DNA of 64,000 nucleotides. Source: Iris pallida (Eukaryota; Streptophyta; Magnoliopsida; Asparagales; Iridaceae). Position 1 is the stretch's first letter; every line of letters starts with the position of its first letter. Location: NCBI GenBank assembly GCA_029216955.1, contig JANAVB010003400.1, positions 13,706,052 through 13,770,051 of the forward strand. Reading direction: 5' to 3'. Below the pieces are notes generated by a model. The model did no database searches, was not told where the DNA came from, and saw only the letters and a list, made by a program, of their open reading frames with translations. Below are positions 11,401-21,838 of this stretch, one piece after another. Position numbers and translations under genes: made by a program.

Positions 11401-12914
11401 GAGGCTATACCGTTTAGGTCCTAAAAGTAGTGTAAGGATCTAGCACGAAAATTGAGGCACACAAATTAAAATAAACACGCAAATCGAGACATGCATATAT
11501 ATCGAGACACGAACAAAAATCGAGATCACACGAAGATCGAGACGAAAAGGAGAATAATGCACACGTAAATCGAGACGTGCACCTAGATTGCAGAATCACG
11601 AATATCGAGATAGCGTACAAATCAATACGACATCAAATCGAAGCATGCATGCAAATCGATGCGGTACAAAAGTCCAAGGTAGCACGCCAACCGAGGCGGC
11701 ACACAAATTAGCACGTGCATACAAATCAGAGCGACACAAAAATTGAGATGGGCACAAAGGCCAAGACACGAAAGTTAAGATAATGCACAAATCGAGGCAG
11801 CACGTTGCCCGACGCAGTATGAGGCTCGAGGCGTCCCGCTGTCGAAGACAGCACGTGGATCGAGCTAGCACGGAAAATAAGATGGCATACAAATCGAAGT
11901 GCACAATAATAAAGGCAATACGCGTCCCGAGGCTGACATGCATATCGAAGCACACTGAGAACGAGATGCATGAATCAAGGCAGCACACAGACCTATGAGC
12001 GTACGGCTCGTTGCTGCACGTGCACCAAGGTACGTAGCCCGAAGAGGATATAGCCCGAGGCATGCTCGCTGCTCGAGCAGCACGGGGCCCAAGGGGTCCT
12101 GCCGCTCGGGGGGTGCTGGCCCCATGCGCAGCGGCTGCACAGGCACTGCGGCCGAAGGGAACGAGAAAGAGAGGGGCAGCAGATCTTTGGGAGCCGTCAG
12201 GGAAGCTCGACGGAGTCGGTCGGCTCCCCGACGGAGATGGGTACAGCAAAAGTGGGGTTCGCCATCGTCGAGGAGGGGAGGGGGGACAACGACGACGTAG
12301 ATGGCGGTGGAAGTGGTGCTGGTGGCGGTCGCGCCTCCGGAAAGAGGAAGATCGGGGAGGAGACGGCCATGGGGGTTGCACTCGTGAGTGATGGTATACG
12401 TGGCGGCCACCAGAGAAGCCGGGGACGAGCAGAAGAGAAGAGAACTAGAGCGGGGGAGAGATACTGTACGGAAGAGAGAGATAAGAGGGAAGGGGCTGGT
12501 GGCAGAACCGAAGGAGAGGGGAGAGAGAGTGTACGAGAGGGAGAGGGGGCTGAGAAGAGAGTGAGAAAAAAAAAGAGTTGAGTGGAAGAGTGAAGGGGGC
12601 TGGTCTCCAGCAAGGGAGGGAAGAGAGAGAAAAGTGAGGATGTGGGGAGTGCTCTATGGAGAGAGGGTAGTTCGGTACGGGAGGGGTGTCGGCTAACTGT
12701 AGGAGGGAGAGAGAAGGTATGGGTTGGGGTTCAGAATAAATATTTTAGGGTGCGGTAGATATAGGAACAAGAAAAATAATAGTAGCAATAATAATAATGA
12801 GGATAAAATTTACCTCCAAGAAAATAATAATAAAATTTTAACAATACCCAAATTTGAAAATCCTCCAAATACCATAATACATCATAAACCTATTTTAAAA
12901 ATAGGGATTTGATA
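8463..12914 (-). repeat. LARD 5' LTR
   Basis: A 4,452 bp direct repeat of 1336-7050. It lacks the solo LTR insertion: the site GACAATCCATAC is intact near 11031, which proves the insertion. It holds the AAATCGAG-type block (about 11440-12060) and the GA-rich segment (about 12165-12600). The right terminus is TTTGATA, then the target duplication GCTTA. Confidence 0.85.
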
Positions 12915-13007
12915 GCTTATATGTATTCGAGTTGGGCTGGAGTCCACTTGATACGTAGCTGGCTTGCGCACGCACTCGCATCCCGAAAGCGGGTGCGGGT
13001 CGTGACA
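12915..13007 (+). mobile_element. Tekay/Del-like LTR remnant, right end
   Basis: Continuation of 1-1335 after the LARD. It runs through GGGCTGGAGTCC and TAGCTGGC and ends in GGGTCGTGACA, the usual 3' terminus of plant LTRs whose minus strand begins TGTCACGACCC. It is followed by TACTTAATTG without a PBS, so it is a 3' LTR or a solo or truncated LTR. Confidence 0.5.
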
Positions 13008-13228
13008 TACTTAATTGTTGCCTTCTGCATGTCTTCAATTTTTTTTTGTTATATATATATAGTTCATATTTTATAGATTGTATTGTGTACGTACTTAGAT
13101 ATTTATATAGATAGTTGTGATGACCTGACCAACTATATATATTTAAGATGGGCTTAAGTCCGTTTGATGTGTAGCTGACATTGCCATATATCTTAGCTCC
13201 AACATATTGTGTGACTGAGCGTGACAGT
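13008..13228 (+). mobile_element. second short LTR-end remnant
   Basis: After about 80 bp of AT-rich DNA with a short TA run, the segment from about 13085 to 13228 resembles the preceding LTR end (ATGGGCTTAAGTCC, then GTAGCTGAC) and ends GAGCGTGACA. It appears to be the terminus of another diverged LTR of the same broad type. Limits are approximate. Confidence 0.35.
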
Positions 13229-13230
13229 TT

Positions 13231-13691
13231 TGTAGGATCGTGAGGCAACTCTGGAGGGGGGAGGGGTGAATATAGTGCAGCAAAAAATAGCATGCTAAAA
13301 ATAAATATAAAGTTACGGTCCCAACTATATAAAACAATAAGCACAAATATGTAAACTGAAAGTGTAATAATCAGATAGGGCAACACAAACACTGAGGTTG
13401 ATACTGATTTTCTTCTGAGAGGATTAGTCCTGTCTCGAAGACTCTAGCTCGATGTTGAATCCACTATAAAGTAAAACACAAGCTTTGATCCAAAAGGCTT
13501 ACAACTTTTTATACCTCGTACTTTGATCCGAAGGCCATGACACTTGGAAATTCACAACCACAAGATTTTGATACGAAGAGCTTGTCAACTTCAAATAATA
13601 AGTACATAGACAACACTTGGAAATCCAAGGTTTACAAGTTAGTCAAACATCTAAAATTGGAATCGCGTTGGCACTAGAAGGCTGGGAGTTT
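13231..13691 (-). mobile_element. truncated copia LTR fragment
   Basis: It begins TGTAGGATCGTGAGGCAACTC and continues with GGAGGGGTGAATATAG. The GAGGATTAGTCCTGTC block and paired CCGAAG phrases match the architecture of the solo LTR at 3788 and the copia LTRs at 21839 and 39932. It stops abruptly at the next LTR-like sequence. No TSD is visible. Confidence 0.55.
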
Positions 13692-15515
13692 GTAACGCCC
13701 CAGTCCCAAAAGTACATAGGACTAGTAGATCGTATATATGCCAGCTACATATCGAGAGGACTCCAGCCCAGGTCTAGTATGTATAAGTTTTCTTGTTCTA
13801 CATCACCTATATCTCAATCCACTAAATATTAAAAAAAATGACAAATCAAGTGCACTAAGGCTGATCAGACCGTAATATACTGATTCTAGATTAGATAAAT
13901 GTATTAGAGTGGATCCCTAATAATACATGTATCATTAACAAGCTAGAAGAAAGACGAACCTTGTAAAAGACAAGGCTATAATAATAGCATGAGTCAAATA
14001 TAGGACGAAATAAAAATAAGAGAATGATAATAGCATCTATTAAATATACCTTTAGTCTTGGTGAAGCAACCATCATCCATTAATGTATTATACCTTAATA
14101 ACTTCATCTAATACCTGGAGAGATCAACATGTCCTTTTGGGACTAGTAAGATACATATAAACATGCCTACTATGAGAGTAAATAACATAATGAGAAACAA
14201 GAAGAAACTACTATAACCAAAATAAAGAAAACATGGACGAACTCTATAGATAATGACATATCATAAAAGAAAATACCAAGCATGGCTACAAATAAATTGA
14301 ATGATCGTAGTCTGGTGTGGTGCTCCCGATCCTATAGCTAGTAGTCCTGCGTGACGCTCCCTAACTATAGTGAGTCTCTATCGTAGCCCTAAGAGGGTCA
14401 ACCGAGTAGAGAGTAGTCAAGTCACCAATCCTAGTATCGGTCGAGGGTCAAGTCAAAGTAACATGAAACACAAGACCTAGTCAAGTCACTCAAGTAAATA
14501 GCACTATCGAAGTCACATGTGAAAATATACAAAAACAACTAGTGATAAAAATAAGTGATAACAGGTACAAGACATGAAAATAAATCATGGCATTACTGCA
14601 AGTATATAATAGAAAAGAAGACATAAACAAGCAAAAATAATAGGAAGCATGCATGTAAATAAACTGTACAAAGTTGGCAAGGTATGCTTGCCTGGAGGAG
14701 GTACGATAACTAGACAATAAGTCGCGACTAAATCGTCAAATCAATAGGAACACCAAAAGTGATTCTTTGGAAAAAATCTTTGAATGCTGAAATGGACATC
14801 GCCATCAGTCTTAGAATAAAATAAATAGCTAAATTTGGCTACCCATAAGTCAAATTCTAGATACATGTGCAAAAGGATAATTTTGGGTCAAACGGTTTAC
14901 GCCGTTGGATCCGCTTTGCACGAAAAAACATGCCAAGATAATGGTTGTCAAAAATTGATAAACTATATATCAATCTTAGCCAAGATGATGCTACGAGTCC
15001 AATGGTGGTGTCTGATTTAGAATCCGGTGTCCTGGGTTCAAAATCTAAATTTTAAATGTTAAAAATTATGATTTCGAACGACCAACTTTGGTGTCAATTT
15101 CAACCAACCAAATGACATCCTATGAAACTAAAAATTTTATGTGTCAAAGGTGGTTATATACCTGCTATACATCAAAGTTAGTGGTTTGTCAAACGGAGCT
15201 TCGACGAGGGAGAAATAAATTTGCAAAGTTGGCTCAACGATGTCCAAAAATAAACGTATTTAAACACCCAATTTGGTGGCCAGTTTTGATCTCTCAAATG
15301 ATCTAATTAACTGCTCAAATTTCAGGAGAGCGGAGGGTATATACTGAGATTAAGTTGAAAGAATCGGATCAATTATCCAACAGTGGAATTGTCTAAAAAA
15401 AAGCCAATGTTGTTGTTCCGAAATAAATTTTTGGATTTAATTTTACGCGCGTCAGGACGGGATTTCGTGCAAAACGCACAAATCGACTATGTCATGCATC
15501 AAAGAGGAAGGCAAC
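13692..15515 (-). mobile_element. Tekay-like LTR fragment
   Basis: It starts TGTAACGCCCCAGTCCC, like the starts at 1336, 8463 and 43758, and continues with GCCAGCTACATATCGAGAGG and a GGACTCCAGCCC phrase that mirrors the remnant ending at 13007. The rest, to the Tat-A LTR, is AT-rich DNA without coding content. The right limit is set only by the start of the next element. Confidence 0.4.
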
Positions 15516-16664
15516 TGTAGAAGCATAAAAAATCTCAGCTGATAACATTCATCCACCACAGCGCAGATGATACAAAGGCGCAGACTAAGTATTAAAAAGA
15601 CAACAGAAGATACAGAAAGAAGTTTTGTTATTATTATGCCTACAAAGATCTAGTACAGATTCATCAAGGCTATACGTAAAAGACTAATCCGACTTCTTCT
15701 ACAAAGGATCGATTACAGATTCAGCAAAGCCTAGAGGAGACTATAAGGTGTTTAGGCATCATTAAAGCGTTGTCCCCCTTCTTAGATCTAGTTACGCATA
15801 CTGGAAGATTGATCCCCACTGAAGCATATTCTGACTTTCTTGTGGGTGCAACCCTCCAAAAGTGCATCAGCTACTCGACTGAAGCAAGCAACTTCCTGAA
15901 GCAGCAATTGGCCTGTGTTTTTAAAAGGCACAGAAGGTCTCAAAAAGCCCAGAATGGGCAAGGCAGAGCACAACCTATGGCTCTTCGGACTGGCCATCCA
16001 CCCACAAGCTAGTTCGTCGGGACCTCGAAGACCTCCAAGGCGTCGTCCACGTTCGAACTCCTCATGAGAAGTGTTCCAGCACATTCTAAGACTCATCAAC
16101 AGTTCTTATACGAAGGCATAGCCCTTTTGAACGAAGGAATCCTCAATCAAAATCTGACTTATGCAAGGTCAATCGCGCCTCAAAGCTAAATCTGGATCCT
16201 GCACGGTGGTAAGGAAGAAGACGTGACTCTTGAAAAGAAACTCGCCCTTTATATAGGACGGGAGTGGTCCAAAACACAGGCCACATAGCCGACGGTCAAA
16301 ATTCCCACATTAATGGGATGAACCTAGGACTCAGCATGATGAATATCATTAAATAAAGTTCATTTGACTAAGTCCTAGACTATCCTAGGACTCCTTAAAA
16401 TTCTCCAAATAACGGCGGCAATTAAGAGGGAGTCGTTCATTATGGAACGGTCATTCATTGCTCTTTAAAAGAAGACTTCAAAGCCAAGGCCTTCAATCCA
16501 GAGGTGCAGCTACATTCATGCGCCAACCTTAGGCGCAAACTAGTGATATTTTCACACCACCTCAACTCCAACGACACAGCACTCTACTCCGACACAGAAG
16601 CTTAACTACCTTTCGTCAGAGACTTGGGAGATACCGTTTGCCTCCAGCACAAGCCCGACTGCTA

Positions 16665-16890
16665 CTTTAAAGTACAGTAAAATGGTCTATCTTAAGGAGC
16701 AGTCTACTCGTCGCCCTAAAGCATAGTAACTTTTTCCGAAACATACCCTACTCGTTGTCCCTAAAAGCACAGAGGCCCTGTTGTCTTCAAAATATAGTCC
16801 ACTTATCTCCCTAAAGCACAGAGGTTCCGTCGTCTCTAGAAGCACAGTCTACTCGTCGCCCTAGAAGCGCAGCCAGCCTTGCCTAAAGCA
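16665..16890. repeat. degenerate repeat block in Tat-A LTR
   Basis: Several copies of CCCTAAAGCACAG-like and TCTACTCGTCG-like phrases alternate about every 40-50 bp upstream of the TATA box. This is the U3 counterpart of the YATGCGGCY block in Tat-C. Confidence 0.6.
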
Positions 16891-17241
16891 TAGACAGCAT
16901 GGTCCCACCCAATCAGTTTGCTTAAACTGCCTCTCTCAAAGATAGGATTGGGATAGATCAAGCTGATAAATGCATACTGATTTATATCTCGAACGAAGAT
17001 TACACAGAATCTAAATCTGAGATAAAATCCCAAGATTTGTTTGGCTATATTCGAACAAGCAAATCGACACGTGCCACGTGTCACCTCCTTCGGTTATTTT
17101 GATAACCACCAGAGATCTCGGTTGAGGGAAATCTCAGCACCCGCTATGTGTCAATGCTACAGAAGTCCGTACCGTACAAGGATGACAGATTCCTTCATAT
17201 CTCGAAACCCTAATGTACATCGCATATGTGCCCCTCTCTTC

Positions 17242-17249
17242 TATAAATA
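17242..17249 (+). promoter_or_regulatory. TATA box of Tat-A LTR
   Basis: TATAAATA followed by GGAGAGG, about 310 bp before the LTR end. Tat-C has the same octamer at 54765. Confidence 0.7.
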
Positions 17250-17547
17250 GGAGAGGTTTTTCCTCTAACAAGAGCATTGACAAGGAGAAGAAGATCCACA
17301 GAATTATCAAAATCTTTAACTTCGGCGTCCTCCTAATCGGCTACCCTAGAGTTCTAACGAAGGCACCAGAAAGTCAGAACAAGTCTCATATCATCATCGG
17401 ATCGTCAACAGAGTCAAGAAGCTACTGCAGTTCTCGATCTCCATCGTCATACTTTTCCAGAAACTTTTTTAGCTAGATTTTTTCGCATAAGAATCGATTG
17501 TACTCTTTTTATGTTCATAATACAAAAAGTTCGTCCAACCTTTTGTC

Positions 17548-18291
17548 ATGTCGAACATGATGGCGACTCTGCTGGGAACTACCTTCTCCTCTAATGAGAA
17601 AGTAGTGACGCAATCCGATGATGACTTGCTGGGATCCTCTCAGAAGATGTTTGTCGTATGCTTCGACCAGCAAGCTTTTGAAGATCTCCTTTCTGAAGAG
17701 AAGTCGATCCCTTCGAAGAGGTTCGTAAAATCGAAGAAGACTCGACGGACCTGGGTGCCTAAGGCGGCTGCAACGAGGAGCATGACGAAGGGGACTGCGC
17801 CTCTGACCCTCCTCGTCGATGAAGCCCCAAAGATCCCTTCGACTGCTAATGCCAGGCCATCTCTCTCTTATCCCATGCTCGGGTAATGCAGAGAAGAGCA
17901 CGGCTATCCTATGGCAAGCGTGACAAAGGCGCAACGCCGAAAGGAGCAGATAACGGCTCACCCGCTCGTGGAAGATGCTGCGCCGGTGAGAACTTCTGTC
18001 TTCGACAGAATAACCGGTACATCGGGTATGGCCATGTTAGATTCCGAATACTACACATCATCTAATCGTGGTAGGAGAAGATCCAAGGCAGCACTCGCCC
18101 CATGTGATCAAAGTATTACGCATATGGCGGACTGGAGGCCCGCGTTGACAGTAACATACGCAGCCGATGGAAAGCTATACAAGACCACCCCAGACTCTCC
18201 GAAGCCTCGTCCGATAGAACCCCGTCATCCCTTGAGCACCCTCTCGCACTACTCAAGGCCGGGGGTACATCATCAGCGGCTCTCTGATTAA
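17548..18291 (+). pseudogene. Tat-A ORF1 (upstream of gag), broken
   Basis: Reads MSNMMATLLGT at the start, closely matching Tat-C ORF1 (MANTMATLLGT). It then shares VTQSD, FDQQAFE, SVFDR, DSEYY and ADGKLYKTT with Tat-C in the same order, so this is a real conserved ORF of the family. One in-frame stop lies at 17884-17886 and the frame resumes at 17911. It lacks the long Ala/Asn/Arg repeat segment that Tat-C has between residues about 135 and 235. Function is unknown; an extra ORF before gag is known from Ogre/Tat relatives. A downstream segment near 18480 still reads CTHITINCCC, conserved in Tat-C, after which a frameshift leads into gag. Confidence 0.75.
17561..17579 (+). promoter_or_regulatory. 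PBS of Tat-A
   Basis: TGGCGACTCTGCTGGGAAC lies 3 nt after the LTR end and matches the Tat-C PBS at 55181 over its first 16 bases. It lies inside the ORF1 reading frame. Confidence 0.65.
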
Positions 18292-18496
18292 AGCATACTC
18301 GAACCTCACCCACAGGAATTCAAAGGAAGAGTGCCTTCTCCATATCTCTTTGACTGAACACAGCACTCCTGTGTACACAAAAAAGTAGAGGCATGAAGAC
18401 TTCGTCTGATCCCTATGAGCGTAGGACGAGAGAAGAATCCGAGACGCAATTTGTATCTAAATTAAGACCGAATTGTACTCATATTACCATTAACTG

Positions 18497-19875
18497 TTGC
18501 TGTTATCAAACAGATCCATACCGACAAAAAGGAGGTCCATCTTTCAAAGGCTACGACTGAGAACTGGTGAAGAAGAAGAAGAGCTCCGTATTACTTTATA
18601 CAATGTTGCTCGGGACTCTCTGTTCCAGAAGAAGCTATCCAAGAAGCCCCTGTCCTCGGTTGGCAAGTCTAAATACCGGCCTGGGGGTAGTAGGAAGCCT
18701 GTGCCCAAGAAAGGCGTGTTCCAACACACGCTCTCTGAGGATGGACCATCATCGCAAGAAGATGGTTCATCGACCGCTGCACCTGCTGGGGGTAGCCAGC
18801 CTACTACGGTGTATAACAACCGTTCGTTTCAGCATGACAAAGAGACATATAACACCAACTCTTCTATGGGCACAACCAGTCAGAAGACCAGGGGCAGGAA
18901 CAATATCGAGTTGGAGAATGATCACAACTTACCCGTCTTTCCACAAGACGATGAGCACCAGCACTCCGAACCAGAAAGCAAAAGATCTACCACTCTTTCT
19001 ACTTACACGCAGATAGCATCTGTGCATATGGCGGCTGATGAAAACAAAGAATCTAGCGAAATTGCTGATCAGCAGAAACGTATTGAGGCTCTCGAAGGAA
19101 GTCTTAGTGCATTAAACATATCCATGCAGACTTTAGCCTTTGTCATTCTGGAGATCAAGGATAGATTGGTTCCCACTGCCTCCATACCTGCGACTCCGAC
19201 GGTTCATGATGGGGCTAGTACCCTGCCCGTCATAAAGTAAGTCGTGCAGTCATCGGCCACACTGTCGATAATCAATCCAGCAGTATCCAATGAAATACAG
19301 CAAGCACTCGAGGAGTTATACGCTCACCATGATGCCAAAAAAAGTGAGCCACACTCCGAAAGATAGGCATCCGGCAGCCTTATCCTGCTGAGTGGGATGA
19401 TGTGGTTTATCCTCCCAAATATAAACTACATACTATCACCCCTTATGATACTAAGGAGTCGCCCAGACGATACTTGAGGTACTTCTCCTTAGTAACAAGG
19501 CAAATGCCAAAGGACGACACCCTTCTCACCACCATCTTCGTTAGAGCTCTATAGGGGCTGGCCTATGAATGGTTCCGTAATTTACCCGACAACTGCAATA
19601 AATCCTTTGAAGACCAGAAGAACATGTTCTAGGAACGGTTCTACGAAGGAGGGTGGGACATGACGATGTCTACTCTTACGGACATTGTTCAGAAAGAAAA
19701 GGAGCCCGTACGAGCGTACATCGAATGCTTCTACCTGGTCGCCCTAATGCTACCTCTAGGCACGCCTGAGCCCATGCTCATGGATTCATGCCGCAAGAAT
19801 ATGCTTCCTTCTATTAAACTGTGGCACAGTGCTCCCTGTATCGAGTGGACACCCTTCATTACTGAAGTAGACGTA
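18497..19875 (+). pseudogene. Tat-A gag, truncated and broken
   Basis: The N-terminal part (18497-19240, 247 aa) contains SIFQRL, a GVFQHT phrase shared with Tat-C (SVFQRL, GVFQHT) and a predicted coiled stretch near residues 190-225. The retrotransposon gag core follows from about 19360 (IRQPYPAEWDDV, then a WFRNLPDN-like segment) with several stops, and ends near 19870 in CIEWTPFITE. The counterpart in Tat-C is residues about 239-430 of gag. The element is cut off here by the LTR at 19876; protease and pol are absent. Confidence 0.75.
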
Positions 19876-19945
19876 TGTCATACACAAAAATTTGTGCCCC
19901 ACTGAGACGGATTTGCATAACTCTCCATGGACCGGGGTTATGCGG

Positions 19946-19968
19946 GAAGCTTCCGGAACATTCTAGAA
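19946..19968 (+). promoter_or_regulatory. heat-shock element, five alternating nGAAn units
   Basis: GAA at 19946-19948, TTC at 19951-19953, GAA at 19956-19958, TTC at 19961-19963, GAA at 19966-19968. Each unit is separated by exactly two bases and alternates in orientation, the canonical arrangement bound by heat-shock factor trimers. All fifteen defining bases match. Confidence 0.8.
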
Positions 19969-20123
19969 GATGGTGGAACTCTCTAGAAGATGGTAGATTT
20001 CTCTAGAAGGCCCAAGATCATTCTAGATGGCCCAAGATCCTTCTTGATGACCCATGAAGTTTCCTTTTATTTCCCTTAATTCTGTAATATGTTGATTCCA
20101 GTATGGTAGGAAGAATAACTCTG

Positions 20124-20145
20124 GAATATTCCTTCTAGAAGTTTC
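20124..20145 (+). promoter_or_regulatory. second HSE-type array next to TATA box
   Basis: GAATATTC at 20124-20131, then a canonical three-unit array TTCTAGAAGTTTC at 20133-20145. It ends about 22 bp upstream of the TATA box. Additional single TCTAGAAG palindromes lie at about 19984-20020. Confidence 0.75.
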
Positions 20146-20167
20146 CATGTAAAGCTCTATGAGCTAT

Positions 20168-20175
20168 TATAAATA
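20168..20175 (+). promoter_or_regulatory. TATA box of heat-shock-like LTR
   Basis: TATAAATA followed by AGGGGG. Predicted transcription start is around 20200. Confidence 0.75.
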
Positions 20176-20397
20176 AGGGGGATGTCTCATTTGTTCCTCA
20201 CCACCTAAAGTTGTAGTCTTTTCTAGTATAGTACAGTTTTAATCTTCCTCTTTCTCTCTCTTTTGCTCCACAATATTCTCAATATCGCCTTAGCGATCTA
20301 GCTAAGCATTGATGGAAGGCTTGCATGGGGCTTCGAGTAGGAAGCTTATGTGCCGTATGGGTCAAAGTGTAGCCTAAAACACTAAGTCCGTGACAAG

Positions 20398-20409
20398 TGG
20401 TATCAGAGC
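20398..20409 (+). promoter_or_regulatory. PBS, initiator tRNA-Met type
   Basis: TGGTATCAGAGC, 2 nt after the LTR end; the standard plant retrotransposon PBS complementary to initiator tRNA-Met. Confidence 0.9.
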
Positions 20410-20426
20410 GAAGGTTGGTTAGTACC

Positions 20427-21543
20427 ATGTCGACATCCGAGAACGTCCAGGAGGGACCCATGTCGCCTAAGAAGGTGCATACCAAGATGCACAAGAGGGG
20501 CAAGAGCAAGAAGTCTACGATGGAGCGTAGCCTTGTCGGGCTTGTCGAACGTGTTGAGGTCTTGGAGATGGGTTCGAGGGACATGGAGATGCGCATGGGC
20601 TCCGTGGAGTAAAGCAATACGAGGCTAGAAAAGTACTTCGATGGGCTGGAGAGTGACGTCGCTTCGTCCATGGTAATCTTTCGGGAGCAATTCCAAGAGA
20701 TTCGAACCGCACTTGAGGAGGAGCTCAAGGGGCATCGTGCAAAGATTGAGGACTTGCGTAGGAAGGTCTAAGGCTACGATAAGATAAAGACCATGGTCGA
20801 GATTTATGGAGAACTCAAGACCAATGTTGCCATCTTGGAGAAGGCCGTTACGAACAGTAGACCTTCGAGCAGGGAGGCACCGAGGCAAAGAAAGATCCCC
20901 AAGCCAAAATTCTTCAGCGGGGTGCAGGATGCCAAAAAAGTTAATAACTTCTTGTGGAATGCGGAGTGATACTTCAAGGCGTTGCACATCAACGATGACG
21001 TCGAGAAGGTGGATATTGCTTTACTCTACTTCACAGATGATATAATGTTGTGGTGGCATCGAAGATGCATGGAATCTGAGAAAGGTTTGTGCTCAATAGA
21101 GACTTAGGAGGATCTTAAGAAGGAGATCAAGTCTCAGTTCTATCAGGAGAATGTCGAGTTTGTAGCGAGGCAGAGCTTGCGATAACTCAAGCATATCGGG
21201 GTGATCAAAGAATACATTACAGAGTTTACACGCTTGATGCTCACAACATCTAGCATGGGCGAGGAGGATCATTTGTTCTTCTTCCTCGATGGACTCAAAC
21301 CATGGGCGGCTTAAGAATTACAGCGACCGAGGGTGCAAGACTTGAACACCGCCGTGGCAGCAGCTGAGCGGCTCGTTGAGTACATGTAGGACGACAATGA
21401 TGCCGAGGCCAAGCCAAAGTCCACCAAGGAGAATGGTGGGGGAAAGCGGGAGAGCTCTCCTAAGGAGGGTCCGTCCGAGGGAAAGAAGCACGAGAAGGCC
21501 CAACCCAAGCGAGTCGTCTACCACGCTCATCTGGCCCACTAAT
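20427..21543 (+). pseudogene. gag of truncated Ty3/gypsy, many stops
   Basis: The first ATG after the PBS is at 20427 (MSTSENVQEG). A coiled region follows, with VEVLEMGSR and LEEELKGHRAKIEDL. The Retrotrans_gag core follows: PKPKFFSGVQDAKKV, WWHRRCMESE, FYQENVEFVARQ, then a TAVAAAERLVEY segment and a Lys-rich tail ending near 21541. It is one frame with about eight premature stops. Most of these look like single C-to-T or G-to-A changes (CAG to TAG, CAA to TAA, TGG to TAG). No zinc knuckle remains before the truncation. Confidence 0.75.
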
Positions 21544-21838
21544 GACAAATGACATACAACTGGCTCTCTAAGAGTTATACGCTTGCTTTGACAACCATAT
21601 CCCCCTGAGTGGGATAATATGGTGTACCCTTCCAATTACAAACCACAGTCGCTCACACCTTTCGATGGGAAGGAGTCTCCCCGTTGATACTTGATGTACT
21701 TCGCCTCTGTAATCAGGCATCTAGCAAAAGACGATACCCTAATCACGAATTTATTCATTGGGGCAATGTAGGGGGTAGCGTACGAGTGGTTCTGTAGTCT
21801 CTCTGATAACTGCATATCATTTTTTGACGATTTGAAGC
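21544..21838 (+). pseudogene. Tat-B gag, segment 1
   Basis: Starts in the gag core (ELYACFDNHIPPEWDN) and runs to FDDLK, where the copia element is inserted; the target duplication GAAGC is 21834-21838. It contains in-frame stops. It overlaps the region already present at the end of Tat-A but is clearly diverged from it, so it is a different copy. Confidence 0.8.

Larger units (their letters stand above)
1336..12914 (-). mobile_element. LARD-type non-autonomous LTR retrotransposon
   Basis: Complete element by structure. Two long direct repeats (1336-7050 and 8463-12914) both start TGTCA on the plus strand; the outer ends are flanked by the 5 bp target duplication GCTTA at 1331-1335 and 12915-12919. 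The far end reads GATA where the inner LTR reads GACA, so the terminal CA has decayed. Only 1,412 bp separate the LTRs and they hold no retroviral domain. Orientation is minus: a primer-binding-like motif lies beside the right LTR at 8439 and a purine tract on the minus strand lies beside the left LTR at 7051. The LTRs differ at roughly one base in ten to fifteen by eye, so it is old. LTR blocks match the Tekay-like element at 43758, its likely autonomous relative. Confidence 0.85.
15516..17557 (+). repeat. 5' LTR of Tat-A
   Basis: The start TGTAGAAGCAT matches the Tat-C LTR start at 53795. It ends TCGAACA, three bases before a PBS (17561), the same spacing as in Tat-C. It holds a TATA box at 17242-17249. 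The downstream LTR is missing, so the TSD cannot be tested. Length is about 2.0 kb against 1.4 kb in Tat-C. Confidence 0.6.
19876..20395 (+). repeat. 5' LTR of truncated Ty3/gypsy
   Basis: TGTCATACAC to GTCCGTGACA, followed after 2 nt by a canonical PBS. U3 holds two HSE-type arrays and repeated TCTAGAAGATGG phrases; the TATA box is at 20168. R-U5 is roughly the last 200 bp. Confidence 0.8.
19876..21543 (+). mobile_element. truncated Ty3/gypsy with heat-shock-like LTR
   Basis: Left end of a plus-strand element: 520 bp LTR, tRNA-Met-type PBS, and a gag pseudogene. It was inserted into Tat-A gag (the five bases before it are ACGTA). Everything after gag, including pol and the 3' LTR, is missing; at about 21544 the sequence switches to Tat-B gag. 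The short LTR and gag style suggest a chromovirus of the Reina/Galadriel kind, but without pol the lineage is uncertain. Confidence 0.7.

Noticed and set aside
11596..12613. 261-, 181- and 138-codon ORFs in the second LARD LTR
   Set aside because: Same low-complexity and repeat block as above, frames not conserved between the two LTRs.
17515..17961. 148-codon minus ORF opposite Tat-A ORF1
   Set aside because: Shadow of a conserved plus-strand ORF whose motifs match Tat-C.
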